Source: an uncultured Muribaculum sp.
GTDB taxonomy: Bacteria; Bacteroidota; Bacteroidia; Bacteroidales; Muribaculaceae
Direction: 5' to 3'
NCBI GenBank assembly: GCA_910587665.1
Contig: CAJUMZ010000011.1
Location: 1 to 64,000, forward strand
DNA: 64,000 bases
Part shown: positions 44,914-54,108 of the stretch, in pieces
How positions within the stretch are numbered: the stretch's first letter is position 1
Layout of the letters: every line of letters starts with the position of its first letter
Made by a program: the position numbers and the translations under genes
The notes under the pieces: model-generated
What the model saw: the letters and a program-made list of their open reading frames with translations, nothing else
Told to the model about the DNA's origin: nothing
The model's database searches: none

Positions 44914-46980
44914 ATGGAAAAGATTATCTCAAAAGATTCACTGTTGCGGTTGCTCCTTTTTGTCGGCGCTGTGGCTGTAATAATAGGACTGATGCCGCGC
45001 AAGGACAGTCATTCCTATCAATATGAGATGGGGAAGCCGTGGGCTTACTCGCTTTTGACAGCTCCGAGCGACATGCCTATCTATCTTGACTCGATAAGCA
45101 TGCAGGCTGTGCGCGACAGCATTACGGCGACATTTGTCCCCGTGTATCAGCGTGACATAAACATTGAAAAGACCACTCTTGCGGCATATGCCACCAGGGT
45201 CAACAACACTCCCGGTATCCAGCTTACTCCCGGAGAGCGCAACAAGCTTATCAACGCCCTCCGGAAATTGCTTGAAAACGGGATCGTCGATCAGAAAACC
45301 TATCAGGAAGTAAAGTCCGGCAAGTTAAAGGATGTGAGATTTATTCACGACAATACGGCTATCACGCTCCCCGCCGATGACTTCCTTTCGGCGCGTGCCG
45401 CCTATGCGAGCCTCGACAGCATGTTCAGCGATTCGCATTTCCGCTCGGCTATCGAGCAGACGGCGATGTCGCAGTTTCTTGTGCCTAATGTGGTGCTCGA
45501 CACGGTGTCGACAAGGCGTCTTCTTGACGAGGTGATGCAGAAAGCGATGGCGCCTGTCGGTGTCATCCAGCAGGGAGAGCGCATAATTGACAAGGGCGAC
45601 ATAGTGACCCCGGAACTGTATACACTCCTCAAGACCTATGACCGCATTTCGGGTCTGCGTTCGCCCAATCAGGTTGACCGCCACTATTATCCCATACTCG
45701 GACAACTGCTATATGTGGTGGTTATACTTGTGTCGTTATACCTGTTTCTATATTATTTCCGGTGGCGTACATTCGGCAACAACCGTGCCATGGTGTTCAT
45801 AATGACTATGATTACGGCGTTTGTGCTGCTTTCCTATGGCATGTCGGAAACATTCCGGGGTGGTCTCTACATGGTGCCGTTCACGATTGTGGCGATACTG
45901 ATGGTGGTGTTTTTCGACGGCAGGACAGCCTATTTCGTATTTATCACCGAGATAATGCTTTGCACTATCATTGCCACTTTCCCGCTTGAATTTATCTTCG
46001 TGCAGCTTGTCGCTGGCATTGTGGCGATCACTTCTTTGAAGGAGCTTGACCGCAGGTCGCAGCTTGTGAGGGCGGCTATATTCGTGTTTATAGCCTACTG
46101 CGTGTCATATGTCGCGGTCGAGGTGATGCAGACCGGCTCCGCCGACAAGTTGAGCACCCGTATGTTCGGATTCTTTGCCATCAACGCCGTGCTTATTTCG
46201 TTCACATACGTGCTTGTGTTCGTGCTTGAGAAGATATTCGGATTTGTGTCATCGGTGACCCTTGTCGAGTTGAGCGATGTGAATAATCCGGTGTTGCGTG
46301 AACTGTCGGAAGAGTGTCCCGGCACGTTCCAGCACTCCATGCAGGTAAGTAATCTTGCCTCCGACGCCGCCCACCGCATAGGTGCCAATGTGCAGCTTGT
46401 GCGTACCGGAGCGCTATATCATGACATAGGAAAAATCAATAATCCGGCGTTTTTTACCGAAAATCAGCATGGCGTAAATCCTCACGACACCCTCAGCCCG
46501 GTGCAGAGCGCACGCATAGTGATAAATCATGTGTATGACGGGTTGAAGCGCGCAGAAAAGGCGAAGCTTCCTGCGGTGATCACCGATTTTATCCGCCAGC
46601 ATCATGGCGCGGGAAGGGCAAAATATTTTTACAACACATATTGCAACGCTCATCCCGACGAGGAGGTGGATCCGGCCCCGTTTACATATCCGGGTCCGAA
46701 TCCGCAGACAAAGGAGACCTCTATCCTCATGATGGCTGATGCTGTTGAAGCGGCGTCCCGCTCCCTGAAAGAGCATACGACCCCGGCAATAACGGAGCTT
46801 GTCAACCGCATAATCGACGGTCAGATTCGTGACGGGCTTCATGACGAGTCGCCGATTTCATTCCGCGACGTAAATGTAATTAAGAATGCTTTTGTCGAGC
46901 GGTTGCGTACAATGTATCATGCACGCGTGAGCTATCCCGACCTGAAAAAAGATGACGCGGCTGATAAGGAGGGTGTCTAA
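44914..46980 (+). CDS. PgpH-like 7TM HD phosphodiesterase
   Basis: A 688-residue protein with one N-terminal helix, an extracytoplasmic sensor of about 240 residues, a seven-helix membrane block (about 265-445), and a cytoplasmic HD domain. The HD motif is GALYHDIGKINNPAFF, with HSMQVSNLASDAA before it and HHG in FIRQHHGAGRAKYF after it. The architecture is that of PgpH, which hydrolyses cyclic di-AMP. It is nine bases after the RelA/SpoT gene; (p)ppGpp is known to inhibit PgpH enzymes in Firmicutes, so the pairing is meaningful. Confidence 0.9.
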   Translation: MEKIISKDSLLRLLLFVGAVAVIIGLMPRKDSHSYQYEMGKPWAYSLLTAPSDMPIYLDSISMQAVRDSITATFVPVYQRDINIEKTTLAAYATRVNNTPGIQLTPGERNKLINALRKLLENGIVDQKTYQEVKSGKLKDVRFIHDNTAITLPADDFLSARAAYASLDSMFSDSHFRSAIEQTAMSQFLVPNVVLDTVSTRRLLDEVMQKAMAPVGVIQQGERIIDKGDIVTPELYTLLKTYDRISGLRSPNQVDRHYYPILGQLLYVVVILVSLYLFLYYFRWRTFGNNRAMVFIMTMITAFVLLSYGMSETFRGGLYMVPFTIVAILMVVFFDGRTAYFVFITEIMLCTIIATFPLEFIFVQLVAGIVAITSLKELDRRSQLVRAAIFVFIAYCVSYVAVEVMQTGSADKLSTRMFGFFAINAVLISFTYVLVFVLEKIFGFVSSVTLVELSDVNNPVLRELSEECPGTFQHSMQVSNLASDAAHRIGANVQLVRTGALYHDIGKINNPAFFTENQHGVNPHDTLSPVQSARIVINHVYDGLKRAEKAKLPAVITDFIRQHHGAGRAKYFYNTYCNAHPDEEVDPAPFTYPGPNPQTKETSILMMADAVEAASRSLKEHTTPAITELVNRIIDGQIRDGLHDESPISFRDVNVIKNAFVERLRTMYHARVSYPDLKKDDAADKEGV

Positions 46981-47036
46981 CTTTCCTCCCTGCCTGTCGT
47001 TATAATATTAATAGGTAATCAACATCTGTATATACA

Positions 47037-47453
47037 ATGAGCGGAATCTCTATATTGCTTCTGATATCGGGCATTGCGGCGCTTGTCGCGGGCTTCCTTG
47101 CCATAATGCGCCCTTACCTTCCCGGTGCGGCCCTTGCCTACGCCGGGCTGTGGCTGCTGAAATGGAGCGGGGTGATACATCCGTCGGTATCTCTGCTCGT
47201 GTCATGGGGTATAATAGTGGCTATCGTGATTGTGATTGACCTGCTGCTCCCCCAGGGAATCGTGCGTGCCACCAACGGCATGAGCTATATCGGGATCGGC
47301 GGTCTTGTGGGGCTTTTTGTAGGCATGACCGGTTTTTCCCTCGCATGGGCTGTCGCAGGTGCGGCTACAGGGGTGGTTTTAGGTGCGATAGCCTATACTC
47401 GTATGCCGGGCGGTCGGGAACTCGGATTCCCCTCTTCCAGATTTTTTCCGTAA
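47037..47453 (+). pseudogene. DUF456 membrane protein, 5' part interrupted by the mobile element
   Basis: An open frame of 138 codons with about four membrane helices, starting MSGISILLLISGIAALVAGF, and the glycine-rich helix pairs usual for DUF456. The last native residues are FPSSR (to 47441); the final FFP and stop come from the inserted element. The missing 39 codons are found intact at 58726-58842. The truncated protein loses its last membrane helix, so activity may be lost. Third gene of the relA-pgpH transcript. Confidence 0.85.
47435..47441. repeat. attL core, 7-base direct repeat
   Basis: TTCCAGA, repeated at 58719-58725. The left element end continues with an inverted TTCTGGAA at 47454-47461, as expected for integrase core sites. 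Confidence 0.7.
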
Positions 47454-47461
47454 TTCTGGAA

Positions 47462-47652
47462 AACTTTCGTTAGTGCCTTATACAAAGGACTTTGGGAGAA
47501 TTACCCGATTTTGAGGTAATGAATTAGCAACTGTGCCATATGCTATGTTCTGCCTTGAATTGCATTCAAGTAACTCTTTATTATTGCAAAGGTATAAAAA
47601 TTATTTGGCAAGCAATAAAAATAGGATATATTTTGTCTCTTGTCAAATAATT
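47462..47652. other. Left end of the element, non-coding
   Basis: An AT-rich stretch between attL and the TPR gene stop. It holds small inverted repeats (CTTGAAT at 47554 with ATTCAAG at 47564; TTACC with GGTAA near 47506-47522) that may be integrase or accessory sites. I see no gene and no clear terminator. Confidence 0.45.
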
Positions 47653-50181
47653 CTATTGATGTATTTTTATAACTTTCCATTTACCCTGTCCAGCATATAT
47701 AACATCGGCAGTAACATAGCAGTCTTTCGTGATATTATACTCACAAAGAATAGAATGATGAACGTAGTAATCACCAATAAATGCAAAATCAGGAGAATCA
47801 TCCCAAGAACCATTTTTATATTTTAATTCTAAGTGACCTTGAATTGTCTTTATTGCACTTGTGTTTATTTCTGCAGTTTCTTCTACATTAAGTACAATAG
47901 GCCTTTTTTCACCTTTCCTGTCTTTTGTTACACAATAGAATATTTTCAAGCATTGTCCTACTTCGGGACGAAGATCCGTATCATTAAAGAATACGATACC
48001 TCCAATTTTTCCTTGACCGAAAGTGTAATGGAATAATTTTTTTTGTATGTTTATATCGTCAACGACCACAATACCAGAATTAAAATTCGGTAAAGCAGTT
48101 TCTTTATTTACTTTTTCTACATTAGCAATAACTACTTTGTTTTCATTCTTTTTTATAATAGTATATTCTCTGAAACTGACAAAATCCCCTTTTGAAATAG
48201 TGCCCCATTTTTCTTTAAAAGCTTGAAATATTTGCTGGGAATCTTGCGTTACAATATGTAAAATTTTCTTCTCTTCATTCAAATATTCTACATATCCAAA
48301 CTTTTGGGGAAGTCCCATCCATAGCCTTGTTTCACTCTTATGCATGCAAAGAGGTATATATTTAGCTTCTGTCACTTTTGTTTTATTCCAAGAGAAGCAA
48401 CTTGTCTGAATTTGCTTTTCCTCTTTATCTACATGACACTTTACTCTAAAAACAGAACCAAATATCGCATTCGTCAAAAAAGGAAACCGCTTTACATTCA
48501 CTTGAAATATAACGTCTACTCCATTTGTGAGAGTGCAATAAGTTTTTCCGTCTTTTTCCCATCTATCCACCAGCGTAACCTCTTTTGCTTCAATTTCTGA
48601 AAAAGCGTACTCTTCAGCAATGGTGGCATATCTATTATACAATAGCTTATTATTATTGGGCGGAATAACTGATATGTCGACTCGTTCAATATATTCTTGG
48701 TATTTCCGGGAAGTGTTTTCATGAAATTTCTTATATATATTCAATTCGCATAAGGCTTCAGATGTTAGCTCTTCCTTTATAAGCAGGTCGGCTAAAGTCA
48801 AATGAATAGAGCCGAGAAAATCTTCATTTCGTTCAACAAGTAAAGCCTTAGAAAGCAATGCTATTTTTAATTCATTACTATCTTGTATACAATCTGCCAA
48901 TTCACTCCATACATAGTATTTTTCACTCATTTCAAGTAATAAAGATTTGTACACATTGATAGCAAGGTCATATTGCTGTTGCCATGTATATATTATTGCT
49001 CGTTGTCTTAATATCCATTCATCTTTTTTAGCACGTTCAATAAGAACATTATACAATGAATCTAACCAAGATACTAGTTCTGCATCTCTTGGGTGTGATT
49101 CTTTGAGATATTCATAACACTTCTTTGCTGCTTTAACAGCCAAAGGTTTATAAGTGTTACCATTATTATCTGTTTCTTCTTTCCAATCAGCATCCATGAG
49201 GTTTTCATATCTCCAATCTCTAAAAAAGTAAATAAATCTCCATGTTTCTTGACCATTCATGTGACGCTCTGCAATTTTCAACACTTCAGAATGCCAATGA
49301 GAAGCACCATAAACGGCGTTTCTTTTATTATAGACAGTAAAAGCTTCAAACATCTCACGCATTTTACCTTCTTTATGAAGATTCATAATTTCCCAAAACT
49401 GCGGTTCACGTAACAGGTCAAGTGTTTCTGTTTTTGGGAGATTTATCTTTTCACACAGCATCTCGACATCAATATCCTCGCCGCTATTTACAATTTGACG
49501 ACATATACGAGAAATAAGCGAGGGAATTTCACTACCATTGTAATAGCCCTTGTTCAAATCTTCATAACGTAAATTTTCTGGTTCCCAGAGCATAAAGAAA
49601 CGGTAAAAACTAAAATCAGAATGTTCTTTTGAGAAACTCAAAGCAAAGTTCAATATTTGAGAATGAAGCATTGAAGGACGTTCATTCCTAAGATACATAT
49701 AGTCTTTTAGCAACGTTCTTATTTCCAACGATGTCAAATTTGAAATTTTAGCCTTGATATAACGATAAATTATCCAGCCTAACTCTTCATGCAAAGCTGA
49801 ATCTACATCATTTGCAGAGTCAATATAATTCTTTACCTGAACATAAGCATTTGAAGGATCATTTTTTGATAGCTCGGATGCTTTTGAAATAGCATCAGCG
49901 TTAGGTTGCAATCGTTTATACAAATTAGTATAAGCTCTTTCTCCTGCGCCACTATCATCCACCATTGTAGGAAGTAATGAAGACATCTCTTTCAAGCAAA
50001 TTTTAGCTTTATCTATGGCGTTTCTATTGCATAGTTGCTGACATATATCACGCAGAACCCAAAAGAGAGACATTTGTGCCCATGGGTTATTCCTATCTTC
50101 TTTCAGATCATCTATGGCCATCTTATATGCTTCTTTTAGATTACCACTTTTACGCAATAATGTTACTTCTTTTACAGACAT
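47653..50181 (-). CDS. Large TPR protein with cold-shock-like C-terminus
   Basis: An 842-residue AT-rich cargo gene. The first 560 residues are helical repeats of TPR type (EVTLLRKSGNLKEAYKMAID, TWQQQYDLAINVYKSLLLEM, AKKCYEYLKESHPRDAEL). From about 580 a series of small beta-barrels follows. At about 722 GKIGGIVFFNDTDLRPEVGQ and at about 803 FAFIGDYYVHHSIL resemble the RNP1/RNP2 strands of cold-shock domains, and the protein ends AGQGKWKVIKIHQ, also cold-shock-like. The product is therefore predicted to bind RNA or single-stranded DNA. It follows the helicase gene by 13 bases. I do not recognise a named family. Confidence 0.8.
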   Translation of the reverse strand: MSVKEVTLLRKSGNLKEAYKMAIDDLKEDRNNPWAQMSLFWVLRDICQQLCNRNAIDKAKICLKEMSSLLPTMVDDSGAGERAYTNLYKRLQPNADAISKASELSKNDPSNAYVQVKNYIDSANDVDSALHEELGWIIYRYIKAKISNLTSLEIRTLLKDYMYLRNERPSMLHSQILNFALSFSKEHSDFSFYRFFMLWEPENLRYEDLNKGYYNGSEIPSLISRICRQIVNSGEDIDVEMLCEKINLPKTETLDLLREPQFWEIMNLHKEGKMREMFEAFTVYNKRNAVYGASHWHSEVLKIAERHMNGQETWRFIYFFRDWRYENLMDADWKEETDNNGNTYKPLAVKAAKKCYEYLKESHPRDAELVSWLDSLYNVLIERAKKDEWILRQRAIIYTWQQQYDLAINVYKSLLLEMSEKYYVWSELADCIQDSNELKIALLSKALLVERNEDFLGSIHLTLADLLIKEELTSEALCELNIYKKFHENTSRKYQEYIERVDISVIPPNNNKLLYNRYATIAEEYAFSEIEAKEVTLVDRWEKDGKTYCTLTNGVDVIFQVNVKRFPFLTNAIFGSVFRVKCHVDKEEKQIQTSCFSWNKTKVTEAKYIPLCMHKSETRLWMGLPQKFGYVEYLNEEKKILHIVTQDSQQIFQAFKEKWGTISKGDFVSFREYTIIKKNENKVVIANVEKVNKETALPNFNSGIVVVDDINIQKKLFHYTFGQGKIGGIVFFNDTDLRPEVGQCLKIFYCVTKDRKGEKRPIVLNVEETAEINTSAIKTIQGHLELKYKNGSWDDSPDFAFIGDYYVHHSILCEYNITKDCYVTADVIYAGQGKWKVIKIHQ

Positions 50182-50194
50182 TAGTATTCTTCTA

Positions 50195-52207
50195 TTATGT
50201 TAATTTTTCTATGAGTTGTGACAGTTTAATATCAGCTTCTCCGATATCAGAAAGTGGAGCAGCATAGTTAATAAACCCTTTCCCATTAAAGAAAAAAGTT
50301 ATAGCAGCATAATTACCAGAAGCTTTCATATAATATACGAGTTGGTAATGTTCTTCCACCACATTTGTTAATATGATACCACATTCATCACACAAAGAAA
50401 TCATGCGACTATGTAGCATCTTTAATGACTCCAAAGATGGATGATAGTCTATTTTATATTTGATATTTTCATCATTCTGGAAGAAAAACAACAACTCAGT
50501 GTCATTGGCATCTGTTTCATATTTTGTAAACAGACCTGCTCCATTATATATTGCATCAATTCTTACTATACCGGTTGGTGTATTTACTTCATAAATATCT
50601 CTCCAAGGTTTACAGATAACGTTCTTTACTGAATATAGAGTTCCATTCATATTCTTTACAACAGACCAATATTTACATTTTACTGAAGGTAATATTGATG
50701 AAGGATGAAAAGGTGTATCCTCTATATTATCAAAAGATAAAGCATTAACAGCTGTTTTTGCAGTTTTATTGATAGGGGTTATTTTAAGAGATGTAATAGG
50801 TGTTACATCAGGAAGATTAATACACCATAACATCTTAGAAGCTCGAGTTATCGCTGTATATTTCCAACGAAGGCTATCCACATCAAGCCCTGTGCGTCTT
50901 GAAAAATCTACATAAACTGTATTCCATTCACCACCCTGTGATTTATGGCATGTAAAAGCATAACCGTACTTTACATGAAGAGCATTGTAGAAAGGGTCTC
51001 CCCACATTGCCTTAGTAAATTCTTCAGATTTAGGATTAGTCAATCCTTTCTCCGTACGCATACGCATTACCATATTGATATAAAGAGCCTTCATTTCGTC
51101 AATTGTCAGTGAAGGTCGCTTGTTTTGGAGTAATGTATCAATAATATAGCGTTTATAAATATTACCATCTTCTACTTGAAAACTTATTTCTCTGAAATCA
51201 AGCGTAATGATTTCTTTTACTTTTCTCCCATTTTTTTCAGTCCAAATAGGTGCAGACTGAGAGATAATCTCATTTGATGTTTCTACTACAGTTATGATAT
51301 CACCATTCAATAATTCACATTTATCATAATAGTAGCTATTGCATACTACCATCAATTTATCTCCTACCGCCACATGATTCGTTTCAGGAAATATTATATT
51401 ACGAATAGCCGTATTATAATCAGCTGCTTGTTGATTTGAGAAACAAACTATAGCAGACGATTGTTCTGGATCTTCACAATATTTCTTAGCAACTTCCATT
51501 GCTCCAATATCCATTACTTCATGTTCCTTTTTCTTGAACACAAGGCGATTTCGTTCTTTTTTCCGAATCAACTCACGAAGTATTGTAGCATTAGCCAAAA
51601 TACAACTATTCTTATCTTGACGAACAATGTCTGTGAGCTCATAAGAATATACATTCATTTCTAGTATATCAAAATAAGTTTCATCTAATGCAACAGAACA
51701 ATCATCACCTACGGGAGGCAACTGCATAGGGTCACCAACAAAAATTACCTTTCCACCGAAGTTTAATCTTGCATAACTAAGTAAATCTTTTATTAATACT
51801 CCTGTACCAAATTGGAAAAGTTCATTCTTTGATTCACGAGAACTAATCATGGAGGCTTCGTCAATAATATAAATACACCTCTCGTGGTTATCTTTAAGTG
51901 GAAATATATATTTAAGTGTTCCTTCAGATTCTTCCACTATTAGATGAGAAAAATTATAGATTCCCCTATGAATAGTAGAAGCACCATAATTTGGTAATTT
52001 AGAACGTAATATTTTTGCAGCACGTCCGGTCGGAGCCATTAACTGAATATGTAAAGATTGAGTAGATAAATAATCTGCAATACTACGAATCAATGTCGTT
52101 TTACCTGTACCTGCATATCCTTTCAAAATAAATACTTGGCTATCTTTATCTGCAATGAACTTTTCAATCATTATCATTGCTTGCTTCTGTTGTGCAGTTA
52201 ATATCAT
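50195..52207 (-). CDS. RecD/Pif1-like superfamily 1 helicase
   Basis: A 670-residue AT-rich cargo gene. Helicase motifs: Q-like start TAQQKQAM, motif I GYAGTGKTT (30-38), Ia LMAPTGRAAK, II IIDEASM (D116-E117), III GDPMQLPPV (158-166), a UvrD-C-terminal-2 segment AFTCHKSQGGEW (about 422) and VI AITRASKML (about 454). From about 490 a C-terminal region of about 180 residues has no motif I know. It lacks the long N-terminal domain of RecD2. Probably a 5'-3' DNA helicase, co-expressed with the TPR/cold-shock protein 13 bases downstream. Related helicases occur in phage defence and replication modules. Confidence 0.87.
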   Translation of the reverse strand: MILTAQQKQAMIMIEKFIADKDSQVFILKGYAGTGKTTLIRSIADYLSTQSLHIQLMAPTGRAAKILRSKLPNYGASTIHRGIYNFSHLIVEESEGTLKYIFPLKDNHERCIYIIDEASMISSRESKNELFQFGTGVLIKDLLSYARLNFGGKVIFVGDPMQLPPVGDDCSVALDETYFDILEMNVYSYELTDIVRQDKNSCILANATILRELIRKKERNRLVFKKKEHEVMDIGAMEVAKKYCEDPEQSSAIVCFSNQQAADYNTAIRNIIFPETNHVAVGDKLMVVCNSYYYDKCELLNGDIITVVETSNEIISQSAPIWTEKNGRKVKEIITLDFREISFQVEDGNIYKRYIIDTLLQNKRPSLTIDEMKALYINMVMRMRTEKGLTNPKSEEFTKAMWGDPFYNALHVKYGYAFTCHKSQGGEWNTVYVDFSRRTGLDVDSLRWKYTAITRASKMLWCINLPDVTPITSLKITPINKTAKTAVNALSFDNIEDTPFHPSSILPSVKCKYWSVVKNMNGTLYSVKNVICKPWRDIYEVNTPTGIVRIDAIYNGAGLFTKYETDANDTELLFFFQNDENIKYKIDYHPSLESLKMLHSRMISLCDECGIILTNVVEEHYQLVYYMKASGNYAAITFFFNGKGFINYAAPLSDIGEADIKLSQLIEKLT

Positions 52208-52255
52208 TTATATTCCATTTTATGTTATTCATATTTGTCACCATAAGGCTAAACT

Positions 52256-52461
52256 AAAAAGCGTGGAACTGTATGCCACACTCTTTACTTGAAGGTCGTA
52301 GGAAACCATAGATGCAGATGTAACAATAGCAGCCCACGCTATATGCGTGAGAACCACTATGCTATCCTTGCATCTAATTGAAAATTTCCTACGTTTTCAA
52401 GTACAAGATGAGCATAACGCTTCTTCTATTTTCATATGTCTTTGGACAGAGTTGTCTCAAT
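52256..52461 (-). ncRNA. Candidate structured small RNA on the element
   Basis: On the minus strand a 114-base stem-loop (52288-52401) is built of nested helices: CTTGAA/TTCAAG, CGTAGGAAA/TTTCCTACG, AGATGCA/TGCATCT, ATAGCA/TGCTAT and a capping CACGC/GCGTG. It is preceded by a -7 box (TACTTTTG, 52469-52476) and followed by a separate terminator hairpin with TTTTT. The transcript would be about 200 bases. No reverse transcriptase or tRNA features are present. Conservation was not testable here. Confidence 0.6.
52258..52282 (-). terminator. Terminator of the small RNA
   Basis: On the minus strand AGTGTGG and CCACGCT pair over seven bases with one G-U around a nine-base loop and are followed by TTTTTAGTTTA. 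It lies 50 bases before the helicase ATG, so the helicase is served by read-through or an unseen promoter. Confidence 0.7.
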
Positions 52462-52468
52462 CCATTTG

Positions 52469-52476
52469 CAAAAGTA
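52469..52476 (-). promoter_or_regulatory. Promoter -7 box of the small RNA
   Basis: TACTTTTG on the minus strand fits TAnnTTTG. The -33 position falls in the relaxase terminator and does not match TTTG, so the promoter is only partly supported. Confidence 0.4.
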
Positions 52477-52483
52477 TAAAAAA

Positions 52484-52522
52484 GCCGTGATAATCCGCTC
52501 AATACAGGCAGATTATTACGGC
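52484..52522 (-). terminator. Terminator of the relaxase gene
   Basis: GCCGTGATAATC (52484-52495) and GATTATTACGGC (52511-52522) form a 12-base stem with one G-U. On the minus strand it is followed by TTTTTTATA. Confidence 0.85.
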
Positions 52523-52534
52523 CGTTCCTTTGAT

Positions 52535-53842
52535 TTATAGTTTTATACCTCTATCTTGTTTCTGCTTAGGTATTCCCATGGCTTCCCTAAACTCATTCAT
52601 CTTCTTTCTGAACCAGTTCACATGTGAAACCCCGTCTATCTTGAAATCGAATTTACCGCTTTCATCCTGTTTGATGGAGCAGACAGAATGTCGGGTATCA
52701 AAACTTCGGTTAAACTCGGAAGAATAGAGTTTACCTTTTATTCCGACCTCCTTGAACTCGCACAGTCTTCTGATTATTCTGTCATTGAAACCCAAACGTT
52801 CACGTAGGAAGTTTACCACAGGTATAAGCTTCTCCACATACGGAAAGTAGCGTCTGACAAAATCTGTAAACTCCGACAGCTTACGGTGCTGTTGCTCGTA
52901 AGCGTTTCTTATCTCCTGTATCTGTTCGGCTTGTTGCCGTTCCCGTTGTCGGGCTTCGTCTTCAAGTTCAAGGATGCGGTCTTGCAAATCCTCGTTCCTA
53001 CGTTCCAATGATTTCATTTTTCCACTTCCGAAAAGAGAACCCACACTGCTTGCAAGGGCGGTTGCCGTATCGGTGGCTGCGCTTTTGAGCTTGTCGGTGC
53101 GGATTTCCGCTTTTACCTGTCTCAACTCCTCCTGCGCTTTGGTCTTCTTCTCCTGCAATAGTCTGGTTTCGGTTTCAAGGGTTTCATTCTTCTTTTTCAA
53201 GTCCCGATAATACTGCATGGTGGTAGTGTGCCGTGCTTCCGAGCCCCGTACCCCACGTTGCAATCCGTATTTCGTCATCACTCTTGCGTAATTGTCGTGG
53301 TAGGCAATCAAGGTCTGGCGGTTGAACAGGTCATCGGCACACAAACGGACGGAATTTGTTTTCTTGCGGTACTTGCGCTTGCCGTCCGTCTGTTCTTTCT
53401 TGGCTTTGCGCCTTTCACCTATTACGATGGGAACAACGGCTGCGTGGATGTGTGGAGTCTTCTCGTCCATGTGCAGATGGGCAGCAACCACATTGTCTTT
53501 GCCGAATGTGGCTTGAAGCCATTGGATGCTGTCGTTGCACCATTCATCAAGCTTTCCTTTTTCCTGTATGTTCATCATGTCCTCATGCGTACCCGATAAA
53601 ACCACCCGGACAACACGGACTTGGTCGTGTGTGATTTTCCGTCTGATGCCTGCCGTGTTCAGCCTGTGGGCAATCGCTTCATCCCTGCCGTGAACGCCAT
53701 CGGGATATTCGACAAGCACCCTGTTCAGATGTGTTCTTGTCGGGTCTGCGTTTTTAGGTATTATCTTTCTCTCTATATGGTCGGACTGCGTGGTGTCCGA
53801 TGTCCCCTTTGCTTTCTTTATGTCCAATGAAAAATATCCCAT
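52535..53842 (-). CDS. MOBV-family relaxase (Pre/Mob)
   Basis: A 435-residue mobilisation protein that should nick at oriT and lead the strand into the recipient. Motif 1 lies in HIERKIIPKNADPTRTHLN, and the metal-binding motif is HLHMDEKTPHIHA (H122, H124, D126, H131, H133). A long coiled coil (about 215-330) follows. The relaxase fold is N-terminal, as in other MOBV proteins. Start at ATG 53842. It ends at a strong terminator. Confidence 0.93.
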   Translation of the reverse strand: MGYFSLDIKKAKGTSDTTQSDHIERKIIPKNADPTRTHLNRVLVEYPDGVHGRDEAIAHRLNTAGIRRKITHDQVRVVRVVLSGTHEDMMNIQEKGKLDEWCNDSIQWLQATFGKDNVVAAHLHMDEKTPHIHAAVVPIVIGERRKAKKEQTDGKRKYRKKTNSVRLCADDLFNRQTLIAYHDNYARVMTKYGLQRGVRGSEARHTTTMQYYRDLKKKNETLETETRLLQEKKTKAQEELRQVKAEIRTDKLKSAATDTATALASSVGSLFGSGKMKSLERRNEDLQDRILELEDEARQRERQQAEQIQEIRNAYEQQHRKLSEFTDFVRRYFPYVEKLIPVVNFLRERLGFNDRIIRRLCEFKEVGIKGKLYSSEFNRSFDTRHSVCSIKQDESGKFDFKIDGVSHVNWFRKKMNEFREAMGIPKQKQDRGIKL

Positions 53843-53947
53843 ATTATTTCTATTTTTGCGGTTATCGTTATGTTTCTTCTCTCTGCCTGCGGCATCGGTT
53901 CACAGGGTTTATTATGCAAATGAGTCCTTGCTGCACTCGGCATAATC

Positions 53948-54059
53948 CAAACGAGTTTGGCTTCTGCCCTCGTTTGCACAGGGTTTCCAAAGGGATTTCC
54001 CTTTGGCTCGATAGGGTGTTTTTAGCGTTACGGAGTAATGCGTGAAGAAAACGCCCTAT
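53948..54059 (-). other. Candidate oriT region
   Basis: Between the relaxase and Toprim genes lie three inverted repeats: CAAACGAG/CTCGTTTG (53948-53976), CCAAAGGGA/TCCCTTTGG (53987-54006) and a longer imperfect hairpin with arms around TAGGGTGTTTT (from 54012) and AAAACGCCCTA (to 54058). Hairpins just upstream of a MOBV gene are the usual position of oriT. The nick site cannot be set from sequence alone. Confidence 0.5.
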
Positions 54060-54108
54060 TAAGCTATGGTATTTCTGTCTAAATACCTTGGGAGAGCGGA
54101 CGTGCATA

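Noticed and set aside
47533..47826. A 97-codon plus-strand frame at the left end of the element
   Set aside because: More than half is antisense to the TPR gene, and the rest is AT-rich noise without a promoter.
52288..52401. Retron msr-msd or tRNA reading of the structured RNA
   Set aside because: No reverse transcriptase gene is near, and there is no cloverleaf, TTC loop or CCA end. The nested hairpin does not match either.
52402..52440. A 12-codon frame (MKIEEALCSSCT) at the 5' side of the structured RNA
   Set aside because: It is too short to judge and enters the first helix of the stem-loop. No conservation evidence is available.
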